Shown one piece after another: positions 53,176 through 61,761 of a stretch of 64,000 nucleotides of DNA; position 1 is the first letter of the stretch; the number at the start of each line of letters is the position of its first letter. The notes below the pieces were generated by a model, which was not told where the DNA came from, did not search any database, and saw only the letters and a program-made list of their open reading frames with translations. Source of the DNA: CALINF01 sp039980455 (GTDB taxonomy: Bacteria > Pseudomonadota > Gammaproteobacteria > Pseudomonadales > Halieaceae); assembly GCA_039980455.1 (NCBI GenBank), contig JBDXCG010000003.1:1426001-1490000 (forward strand). The letters run 5' to 3'. The position numbers were made by a program, and so were the translations under genes.

Positions 53176-53478
53176 CTAGGGAGACTGATAGTACGCACCG
53201 CCGTAGTAGTGCGGCACGTAGACTCCCCAATAAAATCCGGCCAACGCCAGATCGACGCCCGTTATCGCAAGAGCCAACGCCAACGGCGCCAGCCGGCCAT
53301 CGGTTTCCTGCAGAACGTCTTCTTCCAGTACGGCAACTTCTTGTGTCGTCGCAATGTCATGGCCAAATGCCGCTATCAGCTGCGCCTGTTCCGCCCCTTG
53401 CAGGGTTTCAGCGTGTAATGGCTGACTGACCACGGTAGCTATTCCAAGAACACTTAAAAATCTCTTCATTGAACTCAT
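53176..53478 (-). CDS. Small Sec-exported peptide, candidate C39 substrate
   Basis: 100 residues from ATG at 53478, chosen because AAGGAGT lies seven bases upstream. Signal peptide MSSMKRFLSVLGIATVVSQP to LHA; then a 35-residue acidic segment ending LEEDVLQETDGR (residues 51-62) that looks like a leader; then a hydrophobic segment (63-85) and a Tyr/Gly-rich tail VYVPHYYGGAYYQSP. A DG-R site before a hydrophobic part resembles, but does not equal, the double-glycine cut site used by C39 peptidases. Located between the beta-barrel and 2TM genes on one strand. Confidence 0.65.
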   Translation of the reverse strand: MSSMKRFLSVLGIATVVSQPLHAETLQGAEQAQLIAAFGHDIATTQEVAVLEEDVLQETDGRLAPLALALAITGVDLALAGFYWGVYVPHYYGGAYYQSP

Positions 53479-53572
53479 AGTAAGACTCCTTATTTGATGC
53501 AATGGCTCATCATCACCAGATGAGCCTCTTAGCAGTGCTACCCTGCGCATCAACCTGGCAGCACCGCCCCTC

Positions 53573-54493
53573 TCACAATTCAAACTGATAAAGCCATTCA
53601 AGGTTCACGCTAGCAGCACTTGAACCGCTGGCGTAAACATCTGCGCCCAGAAATAGTGAAGAACGGCGGCTTAGTGCCAGCCCAGCAGCCAATGTCAGGT
53701 TGATCTGGGTAGCGTTTTCATAGAGCTCATTTCCCGAGATCTGAGGTGCCTCCGAGCGCTGCACGCCAAGTCCGCCGATCAGTGTCACCTCTGGACTAAC
53801 GGCAAAGCTAACCTGGGTTTTAGCAGTGGCGTTATTTCCGGGCAGATACTCAATACCGCTCTGCCGCCAGCTCGAGGAATATTCATATCCAAGTTGCACA
53901 GACAACACAACAGGATCGAGTGCTCGATAAGTCAGGGCATTAACGCGCACGGCTTTACCATAGCCGACCTCAGAATCCTGAAGCGGCGAACTGCTCGCGA
54001 TATCTACGTCCAGTGAAAGAAGCAAAGCCGGTGTTCGTCGATCGGCACTCACTTGCCAGGTACCTCCAACAGTGAGCGCAGTACTTTGATGGGTGACCGA
54101 GGGTCGATATGGAGATCGGGTACGACTGTCTCGCTGAAGGATCGAGCTGCGGAGCTCTAGATTGCTGTCTACTCCGTAACGCAATGCAGAGACCCACTGG
54201 CCTGCCTCAATGTCCCGCTCGACGATGGCCTGAACCCGAGGCAGGTCAGCGCTCGCGCCCTGCCCCGCTAGCTGTAAGGGTACCAATTGGTTGTCGCTGG
54301 CAGCCAGAAAGCTGTATCCCATTTGCAAAGTAAGCTCTGCCCGAGCCGCCATCAGGGCATCGATATCCAGCGGCGCTTGAGCGAAGGACTTCGCTGAGTG
54401 AGCGAGACTGATCACTAGCACTGTAATGAGACACTGGCCTGCGCGATTGGCAGCATGCGTGTGCAAACATCCACTTTTTTGACGACTACTCAT
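53573..54493 (-). CDS. Outer-membrane beta-barrel protein
   Basis: 306 residues. Long N-terminal region with a hydrophobic segment (CLITVLVISLAHSAKSFAQA) as signal; the mature part alternates polar and hydrophobic residues over its whole length and ends with LYQFEL-like terminal strand (WLYQFEL), an OMP-type finish. ATG at 54493 has GGAAG nearby. It lies upstream in the same strand as the small peptide and C39 genes, a role like FapF (channel) is possible. No specific family recognised. Spacing to the small peptide gene is about 95 bp. Confidence 0.65.
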   Translation of the reverse strand: MSSRQKSGCLHTHAANRAGQCLITVLVISLAHSAKSFAQAPLDIDALMAARAELTLQMGYSFLAASDNQLVPLQLAGQGASADLPRVQAIVERDIEAGQWVSALRYGVDSNLELRSSILQRDSRTRSPYRPSVTHQSTALTVGGTWQVSADRRTPALLLSLDVDIASSSPLQDSEVGYGKAVRVNALTYRALDPVVLSVQLGYEYSSSWRQSGIEYLPGNNATAKTQVSFAVSPEVTLIGGLGVQRSEAPQISGNELYENATQINLTLAAGLALSRRSSLFLGADVYASGSSAASVNLEWLYQFEL

Positions 54494-54655
54494 GCGCTTC
54501 CAAACTTTCCCGACTTACTTTGGACCTTATCATCTGGCAGACCCGGTAAAGATGACACGTCGATTGAGGCCCTTTGCCATCGCAATCAGTCAGTTTGCTC
54601 TGATAGACTCCCACGGTAGATAAATTTGGCTCAAGACTGATCAAAGGAAAATGGA

Positions 54656-55480
54656 ATGCTGGACATCACTCCAATTGCCGGCGCGCTTGGCGCTGAAGTT
54701 AGAGGAATGGATTTGGGCGAAACGCTCACGAGCGACGATGTGCTCAAATTGCGGAAACTGCTTAACGAATACGAAGTGATTTTCTTTCGGGATCAGGATA
54801 TTTCGCCTGCAAGCCAGAAAGCCTTGGCACTGTGCTTTGGGCCCCTACAGACACACCCGGCCTACGCAACCGTCGACGGCTTTGAGGAGATCACAATACT
54901 GGAGAGCACTCCTGAGAAACCCTCCAAGATTGAAGCCTGGCACTCGGACATGACATTTCGTCAACACCCGCCACTAGGCACCGTCTTGAAAGCGGTCATC
55001 ACCCCACCAAAAGGCGGCGATACGCTCTGGTCGAGTATGACTGCAGCCTATGAGGGCTTGTCTTTTCCTATGCAGCAAATGCTAGAGGGTCTCGATGCCG
55101 TGCACGATTTCGCACATGGCTTCCGGGAGAGTCTGGCCGAACCAGGCGGTAGGGAACGATTGGCGGAGGCTGTGGCGACCAACCCACCAGTGAAGCATCC
55201 GATCATTCGCACACACCCTGAAACAGGCAAAAAGGTAGTTTTCGTCAACTCACTTTTCACCACACATATTGAGGGTTTGAGGAAGGACGAGAGCCAAGCG
55301 ATACTAGCGTTCTTATTCCAGCACATTCAAACCGCGGAGTTTACCTGCCGCTTCAGCTGGCAACCACATAGCATCGCTATCTGGGACAATCGCAGCACGC
55401 AGCACAAACCGGTGAATGACTATTTTCCTGCGCACAGACGCATGGAGCGCATCACGATCGACGGCGACAAACCCTACTGA
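54656..55480 (+). CDS. TauD/TfdA-family Fe(II)/2-oxoglutarate dioxygenase
   Basis: 274 residues. Facial triad is visible: WHSDMTF (His and Asp) and the distal His in DNRSTQHKPVND, with the 2-oxoglutarate-binding Arg in PAHRRMERI. It starts MLDITPIAGALGAEVRGMDL, the typical TauD opening. Members cleave taurine, alkyl sulfates, or 2,4-D type ethers; sulfate ester or sulfonate use would fit the sox genes, but it is not in that operon. GGAAA ribosome binding site upstream. Confidence 0.9.
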   Translation: MLDITPIAGALGAEVRGMDLGETLTSDDVLKLRKLLNEYEVIFFRDQDISPASQKALALCFGPLQTHPAYATVDGFEEITILESTPEKPSKIEAWHSDMTFRQHPPLGTVLKAVITPPKGGDTLWSSMTAAYEGLSFPMQQMLEGLDAVHDFAHGFRESLAEPGGRERLAEAVATNPPVKHPIIRTHPETGKKVVFVNSLFTTHIEGLRKDESQAILAFLFQHIQTAEFTCRFSWQPHSIAIWDNRSTQHKPVNDYFPAHRRMERITIDGDKPY

Positions 55481-55510
55481 GAATGTTTGATGATCCCGAG
55501 GGCAGGTTCA

Positions 55511-57058
55511 TCAATCACTATTGATATGAACTTCGCCCGCCCGAATACGGCGCATGTAATCATTGACGTCACGCTTAACCTCAGGCGCGAAGAAGTACAG
55601 CCCCAGTATATTCGGGATCGCAATTAAAAATACCATCGCGTCGGAAAAGTCGAGGACTGCCGTTAGCTGGATCATACAGCCCAAGGCGATGAAGCCGCAG
55701 AAAACCGTTTTGAATACGGCCTGAGTCAATGCCGCCTCTCCAAACAGATACGTCCACCCTTTGAGCCCATAGTAAGACCACGAGATGCTGGTAGAGAATG
55801 CAAACAGTAATGCCGCTATCGCCAGTGGGTATGGAGCCCAACTCACGTGATGCTCAAAGGAAGCCGACGTGAGCGCTATCCCTTCAAGACCACTGTCCAT
55901 TAGACCATTTGGGTACGCTGTAGTGACGATAACCAGTGAGGTCAGGGTGCAGATAACGACCGTGTCGATGAAAGGCTCCAACAGCGATACCAATCCCTCG
56001 GAAGCTGGCTCGTCGGTCTGCACCGCCGAGTGAGCGATAGATGCAGAGCCAATACCTGCCTCGTTAGAGAATAACGCGCGCTGGAATCCAACTATTATCG
56101 CGCCAACCATGCCGCCCGTCGCACTCTCTAACGTAAACGCGTTGCCTACTATCAGCGCAATTGCACCGGGAATGTGCTCATAACTCATACCAATGATAAT
56201 AAGCGCCGAGATAACGTAGAGAACCGCCATAAACGGCACCACGTGTGCAGCTACCCGCGCGATAGATTTAATACCACCAATAATAACCAGACCCACGGTA
56301 GCTGCGATTACAAGGCCAAACAGCCAACCTTTGTCAGCAAAAAAGGACTGCTCACCGCCTGTGATGACAACAAACTGAACGTATGCCTGATTGGATTGGA
56401 ACATGTTGCCAATACCCAGGCAGCCGATTACCAGCGATAGTGCATAGAAACTCCCAAGCCATTTGCCGAGCCCAGGCGCACCACGGTCGCTTAAATAGCG
56501 TTCCAGGTAATACATTGGACCACCCGACACTGAGCCATCCGGATTGTGCTTACGATACTTCACGCCCAGCGTGCATTCCACCAGCTTCGTAGACATCGAA
56601 AGGAAGCCTGCCACAATCAACCAGAATGCCGCCCCGGGCCCTCCAATGACGATTGCAACAGCCACCCCGCCAATATTGCCAATGCCGACCGTGCCAGACA
56701 CTGCAGTTGCGACTGCCTGAAAATGTGATATTTCACCTCGAGCGCCGGGGTTGTGAAACTGGCCACGAACATGCCGCACAGCCAATCCGAAGCCGCGAAT
56801 GTTAATAAAGCCCATATAGAAGGTGAAGAATATTGCTGCAACAGCAAGCCACAAAACAATGAGCGGAAATGGCTGGCCAAATAGACTTATCTTGTAGAAC
56901 ACGACGCTGGCTAAACCATTCGCCAGAGGCCGAATAACCGACTCTACCTGCTGATCAAACCCCTGTGCATAGGCTGCAGAGGCTATAAAGAAAGTAAGTA
57001 GCGCAGAAAACGCTAAAAGAATACGCCGCCAAAGCGACGCAGAGCATACACGTCTCAC
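55511..57058 (-). CDS. Sodium:alanine/glycine symporter (AGCS family)
   Basis: 515 residues with about ten TM helices. The family signature AVSGTVGIGNIGGVAVAIVIGGPGA is seen in the second to third helix region, followed by ECTLGVKYR, FQRALFSNEAGIGSASIAHS and LGLYFFAPEV. It imports alanine or glycine with Na+. The GTG start at 57058 overlaps the desaturase stop (GTGA), so both are from one transcript. The N-terminus has a signal-like segment. Confidence 0.93.
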   Translation of the reverse strand: MRRVCSASLWRRILLAFSALLTFFIASAAYAQGFDQQVESVIRPLANGLASVVFYKISLFGQPFPLIVLWLAVAAIFFTFYMGFINIRGFGLAVRHVRGQFHNPGARGEISHFQAVATAVSGTVGIGNIGGVAVAIVIGGPGAAFWLIVAGFLSMSTKLVECTLGVKYRKHNPDGSVSGGPMYYLERYLSDRGAPGLGKWLGSFYALSLVIGCLGIGNMFQSNQAYVQFVVITGGEQSFFADKGWLFGLVIAATVGLVIIGGIKSIARVAAHVVPFMAVLYVISALIIIGMSYEHIPGAIALIVGNAFTLESATGGMVGAIIVGFQRALFSNEAGIGSASIAHSAVQTDEPASEGLVSLLEPFIDTVVICTLTSLVIVTTAYPNGLMDSGLEGIALTSASFEHHVSWAPYPLAIAALLFAFSTSISWSYYGLKGWTYLFGEAALTQAVFKTVFCGFIALGCMIQLTAVLDFSDAMVFLIAIPNILGLYFFAPEVKRDVNDYMRRIRAGEVHINSD

Positions 57059-57966
57059 ACAGCAACCGCGTGTTTCAATAACTGCCCATAACCGGAAAAA
57101 GCCGGCACATCATCTAACGCATGTTGTGCCCTAAGGTGGTCTCGCAGCGCTCGCAATCGATAACAGGGCACGCTGGCCATGAAGTGATGTTCCATATGAT
57201 AGTTTACGCCGTTAGGTGCAAATACCAGTTTCTGCCACCAAGGAGCATCAACGGTACGTGTGTTCTTTCTAGGATCTCGATCATAGAGGTCGGGCACGGC
57301 AGCGTGCTCAGCGACTTGGCGAACCCGAATGATCAGCATAAAGAAGGTGAGGAATGCGCCCAACCAAATAAGGTATGCCCAACCAATACCAAAGGCATAT
57401 AGCACCGCGAACAGAAGCACCTGAGCGATCAACTCCTGTATAAACGGCCACGCAGAATCCCGCTTTTGTGTACTTATAATTCCCGAGGCACCCCGGGCTA
57501 TCGCAGACAGAAGTTTAAAACCAGTCTGGCCTGTCAGGTCGCGAACCACTTTCCTGCGAAAGCTCTCTGAAGAGATAGGGTAAGCAGCATAGTTAGGCAG
57601 ATCGGGGTCGTCATGTGTACCAGCCTTGCGATGATGTTCCAGATGGCCCTTGGCGTAAGATGGCAGATTGCTGAACACAGGTGCTGCACACAACCATTGT
57701 CCCACCACATCATTGAGTCTGGGTGTTCGAAACAGCGTACGATGCCCCGCCTCGTGCATCAGCACAGACAAGCCCAACTGCCGCCCGGCCAACAGCACCA
57801 TGGCTACCAAAATCGTCAGTGGATTGGGATATGCAGCAACCAGCGCAAATACCAGCGCAATGAGCATCCAGTTCCCCAGCACCAGGCGCCATGCATGCAG
57901 GTCGCTCTTGGCGGTAAACCGATTGATATCGTCTTTGGTGAGATAGTCAGAAATTTTCATCGGCAA
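57055..57966 (-). CDS. Membrane fatty acid desaturase
   Basis: 303 residues. The three His boxes are complete: HEAGHRTLF, HLEHHRKAGTHDDPD and YHMEHHFM. Hydrophobic pairs flank them, as in diiron fatty acid desaturases of the DesA/AlkB superfamily. Introduces a double bond in acyl chains in the inner membrane. Immediately upstream of the symporter gene (overlap). Confidence 0.92.
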   Translation of the reverse strand: MPMKISDYLTKDDINRFTAKSDLHAWRLVLGNWMLIALVFALVAAYPNPLTILVAMVLLAGRQLGLSVLMHEAGHRTLFRTPRLNDVVGQWLCAAPVFSNLPSYAKGHLEHHRKAGTHDDPDLPNYAAYPISSESFRRKVVRDLTGQTGFKLLSAIARGASGIISTQKRDSAWPFIQELIAQVLLFAVLYAFGIGWAYLIWLGAFLTFFMLIIRVRQVAEHAAVPDLYDRDPRKNTRTVDAPWWQKLVFAPNGVNYHMEHHFMASVPCYRLRALRDHLRAQHALDDVPAFSGYGQLLKHAVAV

Positions 57967-57977
57967 AGCTTACCGCG

Positions 57978-59321
57978 TCATTCACTGCTTCGCAAAGGCG
58001 CTGGAGAGCCGAAACGCTGTCGGAAGTCGGGCAGCGCCAGGCGGAACGTATCTCGTCCACGATAAGCAGTTTCAGAAAGCTGTGGCTGCTCTTGTGGCTG
58101 GTACCAGCGGGCATAATCTTCCAGTTCGCTAGCGTAAGCCTTGTAATGACTCGAATAGGTTTTTACATCGATATAGGGCTGTTCTGCTGCAAGGTTAAAA
58201 TCCATCAGGCGAAACCAGCCATCTCCCACCCCCGGCGGACGACCGGAACTGGCATTGCGAGTCGCACCCGCATCAAGGGTCGATTGCCCTCTGCTTTGGT
58301 AGTTGGCCAATACCTGATGAACCTCATACCCATTCACATTGAGATCTACCCTACGCCCCTGACCATGCTGATGACCACACAGTACAAGAAATATCTCATC
58401 TCGCTGGCTGATCAATTTACTCCAGAGATCCTCAGCACTGTTGTGCCCCTCTGGATCAGCCAGCGCCAGGTCCAGTATCGGGTTGGGCAAACGAACACCA
58501 TCAGTGTTGAGGTAATCATGCGTGCTTACAATCGTAGGGATACCCGGGTATTGATCAATAATCCCTAAAGCCCACGCCACAACGGCGTCAGAGGGCTGCA
58601 TTTCGAGTGCGAGGTGCAGGAAACGGTACCCTGCCGCGGAAAAGATTTGTGCGCTGCTGGAACCGCCGTTGAAACTGCTCACATACCAGGGCTTACCTTG
58701 GAAAAACTCACCGCCTGAGCCAAACGCGGAACGAAAATTGTCCAACCCCCCAACATGTATCATTCCCAACTGTTCCGGTATTCGATCAAGTTCGGCCCGA
58801 GGTATAGTCAGATCGGGTGGAAACCCCGCAGCGCTCCACATGGCATCGTAGTCATGATTCCCCGGCAGCACACCAAAGGGAATGCCCGCAGCTGCCAACT
58901 TGCGATAGCCCTCAATAGCTGTGGGTATTTCTTCATCGATCACTCGCTGGCTGACTCGATCGGGAAAATTGAAGATGGGGTTTTCTATCGCGCCTACCCC
59001 ACGCTTGACGTGTGCGTCATCAATCAATTTCGACTGGTGCTGCCAGACGTCACCGACGCCGACAACAAAAGCAAGAGCGCGACCTGTTCTCTGCTGCCAA
59101 TTCGCGAGCGTGTCCATCTGTTGCTGAAACTGCATGGCTCCATCAAGCACAAAGCCTTCGTCTCGCTGATTTTCATAGTCAATCATGTTCTGGGTGTCTG
59201 GAATCACCGCAAGCAGAAATCCCTGCGTTGCCTGGTTTGAGGCAGGCTCCTCCGAGGCGGCCTGCGCATGATGCACAAGCAGCGAAACGCATGCCAGCAG
59301 GGTCAACGAGTATACATTCAT
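57978..59321 (-). CDS. Secreted metallophosphoesterase (calcineurin-like)
   Basis: About 447 residues from the ATG at 59321, with GGAG upstream. Signal peptide MNVYSLTLLACVSLLVHHAQA. Dimetal phosphoesterase motifs in order: AVIPDTQNMIDY (Asp), VVGVGDVWQH (Gly-Asp), GNHDYD, VSTHDYLN (His) and CGHQHGQGRR. The N-terminal VIPDTQ and C-terminal layout resemble the metallophosphoesterases with LRR/CBM-like ends, probably cleaving phosphodiesters outside the cytoplasm. 12 bp before the desaturase gene, same strand. Confidence 0.87.
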   Translation of the reverse strand: MNVYSLTLLACVSLLVHHAQAASEEPASNQATQGFLLAVIPDTQNMIDYENQRDEGFVLDGAMQFQQQMDTLANWQQRTGRALAFVVGVGDVWQHQSKLIDDAHVKRGVGAIENPIFNFPDRVSQRVIDEEIPTAIEGYRKLAAAGIPFGVLPGNHDYDAMWSAAGFPPDLTIPRAELDRIPEQLGMIHVGGLDNFRSAFGSGGEFFQGKPWYVSSFNGGSSSAQIFSAAGYRFLHLALEMQPSDAVVAWALGIIDQYPGIPTIVSTHDYLNTDGVRLPNPILDLALADPEGHNSAEDLWSKLISQRDEIFLVLCGHQHGQGRRVDLNVNGYEVHQVLANYQSRGQSTLDAGATRNASSGRPPGVGDGWFRLMDFNLAAEQPYIDVKTYSSHYKAYASELEDYARWYQPQEQPQLSETAYRGRDTFRLALPDFRQRFGSPAPLRSSE

Positions 59322-59511
59322 GCCAATCTCCAATACTTGTGGTCCAGCATTCTCGGACGGAACGAGACGCCAGGTAAAGAACTTTCAGATAATCATAGAA
59401 CACAGAGCAAGAGAATGGTCGATCGCCATTCAAAGCGCTACAATCCCAGCCTGACACTCTGCATGTTTATTCAGCCAAGGCAGACTTTTTGGCTATTTTG
59501 AGAGAAACACA

Positions 59512-60183
59512 TTGAAACAACTTTTATTGATCGTCACTGCACTGGTGCTGACTGCGTGTGGCACCAGCCCCAAAAAGGCACAAGAGGCATTGGCCGGCAC
59601 CCTGCCAGACCCTCGTTATGTGAGTTATCGCGATATCGAAAGCTACCCGGGGGGCATTATCTGCGGTGAGTACACAGCAATGGACGCAATGGGTAACCCT
59701 GCCGGATGGAGGGTTTTCATCTATCGCGACAATGCTGCCTACCCCTATCCACCCGAAGATGATATCTACATATTCTGCAGCGACGTCGCAGCTGAACGCG
59801 TCGAGGAAACCTTCGGGATTGCGCCCATGAAGTCAAACAACAAGGCTCTCATTCAAATTCGCACGGATTTGCAAAATTTGCAGAATGCCCTCGAGCAATA
59901 CTACGAAGACAATTCTATCTACCCAACATCAGAACAAGGCCTGATGGCGTTGCGTATACGAGCTACAGGGAAGCATAGCCCCAAGGTGTTTCCCGAAGAT
60001 GGCTATCTGGAAAAGGATCCATTGGACCCCTGGGGTCAGCTATACATTTTGGAGACAGAGCCATTTGCCGGCGTTAGGCCATCCTACACCCTGTACACCT
60101 TAGGCGCAGACGGGAAGATTGGGGGAGATGGTCCTAATGCCGATGTTTCCACGGCTCATCTTAAATATCTGGATATGCTATAG
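59512..60183 (+). CDS. Lipoprotein with pseudopilin-G-like C-terminal domain
   Basis: 223 residues, TTG start at 59512 opening LKQLLLIVTALVLTAC, which gives a good lipobox. Residues about 115-223 match the globular part of GspG (major pseudopilin of type II secretion): LQNLQNALEQYYEDNSIYPT, then EQGLMAL, DPWGQLY and LGADGKIGGDGPNADV, which holds the Ca-binding loop. The N-terminal prepilin peptidase motif and TM helix of real GspG are missing, replaced by the lipoprotein signal and an extra domain of about 95 residues (YPGGIICGEYTAMDAMG). It therefore cannot be polymerised like a pseudopilin. No T2SS genes nearby. Confidence 0.8.
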   Translation: MKQLLLIVTALVLTACGTSPKKAQEALAGTLPDPRYVSYRDIESYPGGIICGEYTAMDAMGNPAGWRVFIYRDNAAYPYPPEDDIYIFCSDVAAERVEETFGIAPMKSNNKALIQIRTDLQNLQNALEQYYEDNSIYPTSEQGLMALRIRATGKHSPKVFPEDGYLEKDPLDPWGQLYILETEPFAGVRPSYTLYTLGADGKIGGDGPNADVSTAHLKYLDML

Positions 60184-60198
60184 CATCTCGATCAACTG

Positions 60199-61752
60199 CT
60201 AGCCTACCTGCCGATCTCTACCTTCCCACCAGGGCTTACGCAGCTCGGTCTTGAGCACCTTGCCGGCGCCTGACAATGGTAGTGGCTCTTTCCTGTAGGT
60301 GACCCCCTTGGGCAGCTTATATCCCGCAATCTGAGCCCTGCAGTGCTCGACAAGCTCGTCCTCAGATACAGACTGATCTTCGTGCAATATCACAATGGCG
60401 TGCACGGCTTCCCCCCAGTCATCATGGGGTATCCCGATCACCGCAACATCCTGTACCGCAGGATGGCTGATAACCGCATTTTCCACCTCTGTTGTGAACA
60501 CGTTCTCGCCACCCGTCACCACCATATCTTTCACGCGATCGACAATGTAGAGAAACCCATCGTCGTCAAACAAACCCGCATCACCGGTGAAAACCCATCC
60601 GTTCTGCAGTGCCTTTGTAGTTTCATCAGGTTTATTCCAGTAGCCCAGCATAGTGTGAGGCCCCCTTACCACCACCTCGCCCGACACGCCAGTAGCGCAG
60701 TCCTCACCGTCGTCGCCAACAATTCGTACGTCATTCACGGGAGTCGGCCTGCCTGCTGACTTAAGGCGCTCCCCACCGATACGGTGATCTTCGGCTGATA
60801 GCATGGTGACAACGGGCGCAAGCTCTGTTTGACCATAAGCCTGCACCAAACCTACGTCTGGCCAAATAGACATGCACTGTTCCAAAGTGGCCGCGGGCAT
60901 GGGCGAGGCGCCATAGAGGATACACTCCAACACCGAACCATCCACGATACCGGCCTCTGGGTGATTAAGCGCCATCTTAATCATAGCGGGCACCCACAAA
61001 GTATGAGTGATACCTTCATTGGCAATTGTCTGTAGGGCCTGCCCCGGCTCAAAGCTCGTCAACATAAAGTTACCGGCGCAGTTCAGCGTGGCCCCCATAG
61101 AACCTGCCAGGTCAGCCATATGAAACATAGGTGCAGCGTGCAGGTAAATGCTGTCTCGACCCATTTTGAAATACGGCACAGACCCCATCGCACTGGCCCA
61201 GATAGCACGGTGACTTTGCATCACGCCTTTGGGGAAGCCGGTGGTGCCCCCCGTATAAAAAATTCCCGCCATATCCTCACCCGAGCGCGGTGATGCGACA
61301 CAAGGCTCAGCTCGGTCGATCATCGACTCTAATGACTGCGCCCAGGGCGGGCAATCCCCCTCCCCCATGTAGATAGCAACCGTGAGTGATGCGACCGAAT
61401 CAAGCAGCTCATGCGCTTGTGCCTCGAAGCTATCATCGAAAAACAGCGCACGAGTACCCGAGTCGGTAAGGGCGTAGTCGTTCTCTGGAACCGCCCAACG
61501 GGTATTTAGAGGCACAACACAATAGCCCGCCCAAACAATCGCAAACAACGCTTCATAGTAGCGATCGCTGTTCAGACTTAGGATTCCAACCCTGTCGCCC
61601 TCTTCAAACTCCAAGTGGTTGAGAGCGCTACCCAGACGACTGATGCGATTACCCGTTTCCTGCCAGTTGCGTTGGCGACCATTGCAGCGCGTTGCCAATC
61701 CTTGCGGATTGAGCCTGGCTGCGCGCTCGATCATCTGTGGCATAGAAATCAT
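60199..61752 (-). CDS. Acyl-CoA synthetase (AMP-binding enzyme)
   Basis: 517 residues. Phosphate loop YTGGTTGFPKGVMQSH at about residue 168; further A-motifs YGQTELAP, GDAGLFDDDG with YIVDRVKDMVVTGG, and the terminal lysine region LPLSGAGKVLKTELR. Typical for medium or long-chain fatty-acid or aromatic acid CoA ligases. The start has AGGAG five bases upstream. It is preceded after 9 bp by the SLC13-type transporter on the same strand, so they probably form a two-gene operon for uptake and activation. Confidence 0.93.
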   Translation of the reverse strand: MISMPQMIERAARLNPQGLATRCNGRQRNWQETGNRISRLGSALNHLEFEEGDRVGILSLNSDRYYEALFAIVWAGYCVVPLNTRWAVPENDYALTDSGTRALFFDDSFEAQAHELLDSVASLTVAIYMGEGDCPPWAQSLESMIDRAEPCVASPRSGEDMAGIFYTGGTTGFPKGVMQSHRAIWASAMGSVPYFKMGRDSIYLHAAPMFHMADLAGSMGATLNCAGNFMLTSFEPGQALQTIANEGITHTLWVPAMIKMALNHPEAGIVDGSVLECILYGASPMPAATLEQCMSIWPDVGLVQAYGQTELAPVVTMLSAEDHRIGGERLKSAGRPTPVNDVRIVGDDGEDCATGVSGEVVVRGPHTMLGYWNKPDETTKALQNGWVFTGDAGLFDDDGFLYIVDRVKDMVVTGGENVFTTEVENAVISHPAVQDVAVIGIPHDDWGEAVHAIVILHEDQSVSEDELVEHCRAQIAGYKLPKGVTYRKEPLPLSGAGKVLKTELRKPWWEGRDRQVG

Positions 61753-61761
61753 GGGGTTCTC

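Noticed and set aside
53109..53429. Plus-strand frame over the small peptide gene
   Set aside because: Opposite strand has a strong AAGGAGT site and a signal peptide; plus frame is arginine/proline-rich without support.
59475..59500. Hairpin AGCCAA/TTGGCT followed by ATTTT as a terminator
   Set aside because: It lies between divergent start sites, so no upstream plus-strand gene ends there.
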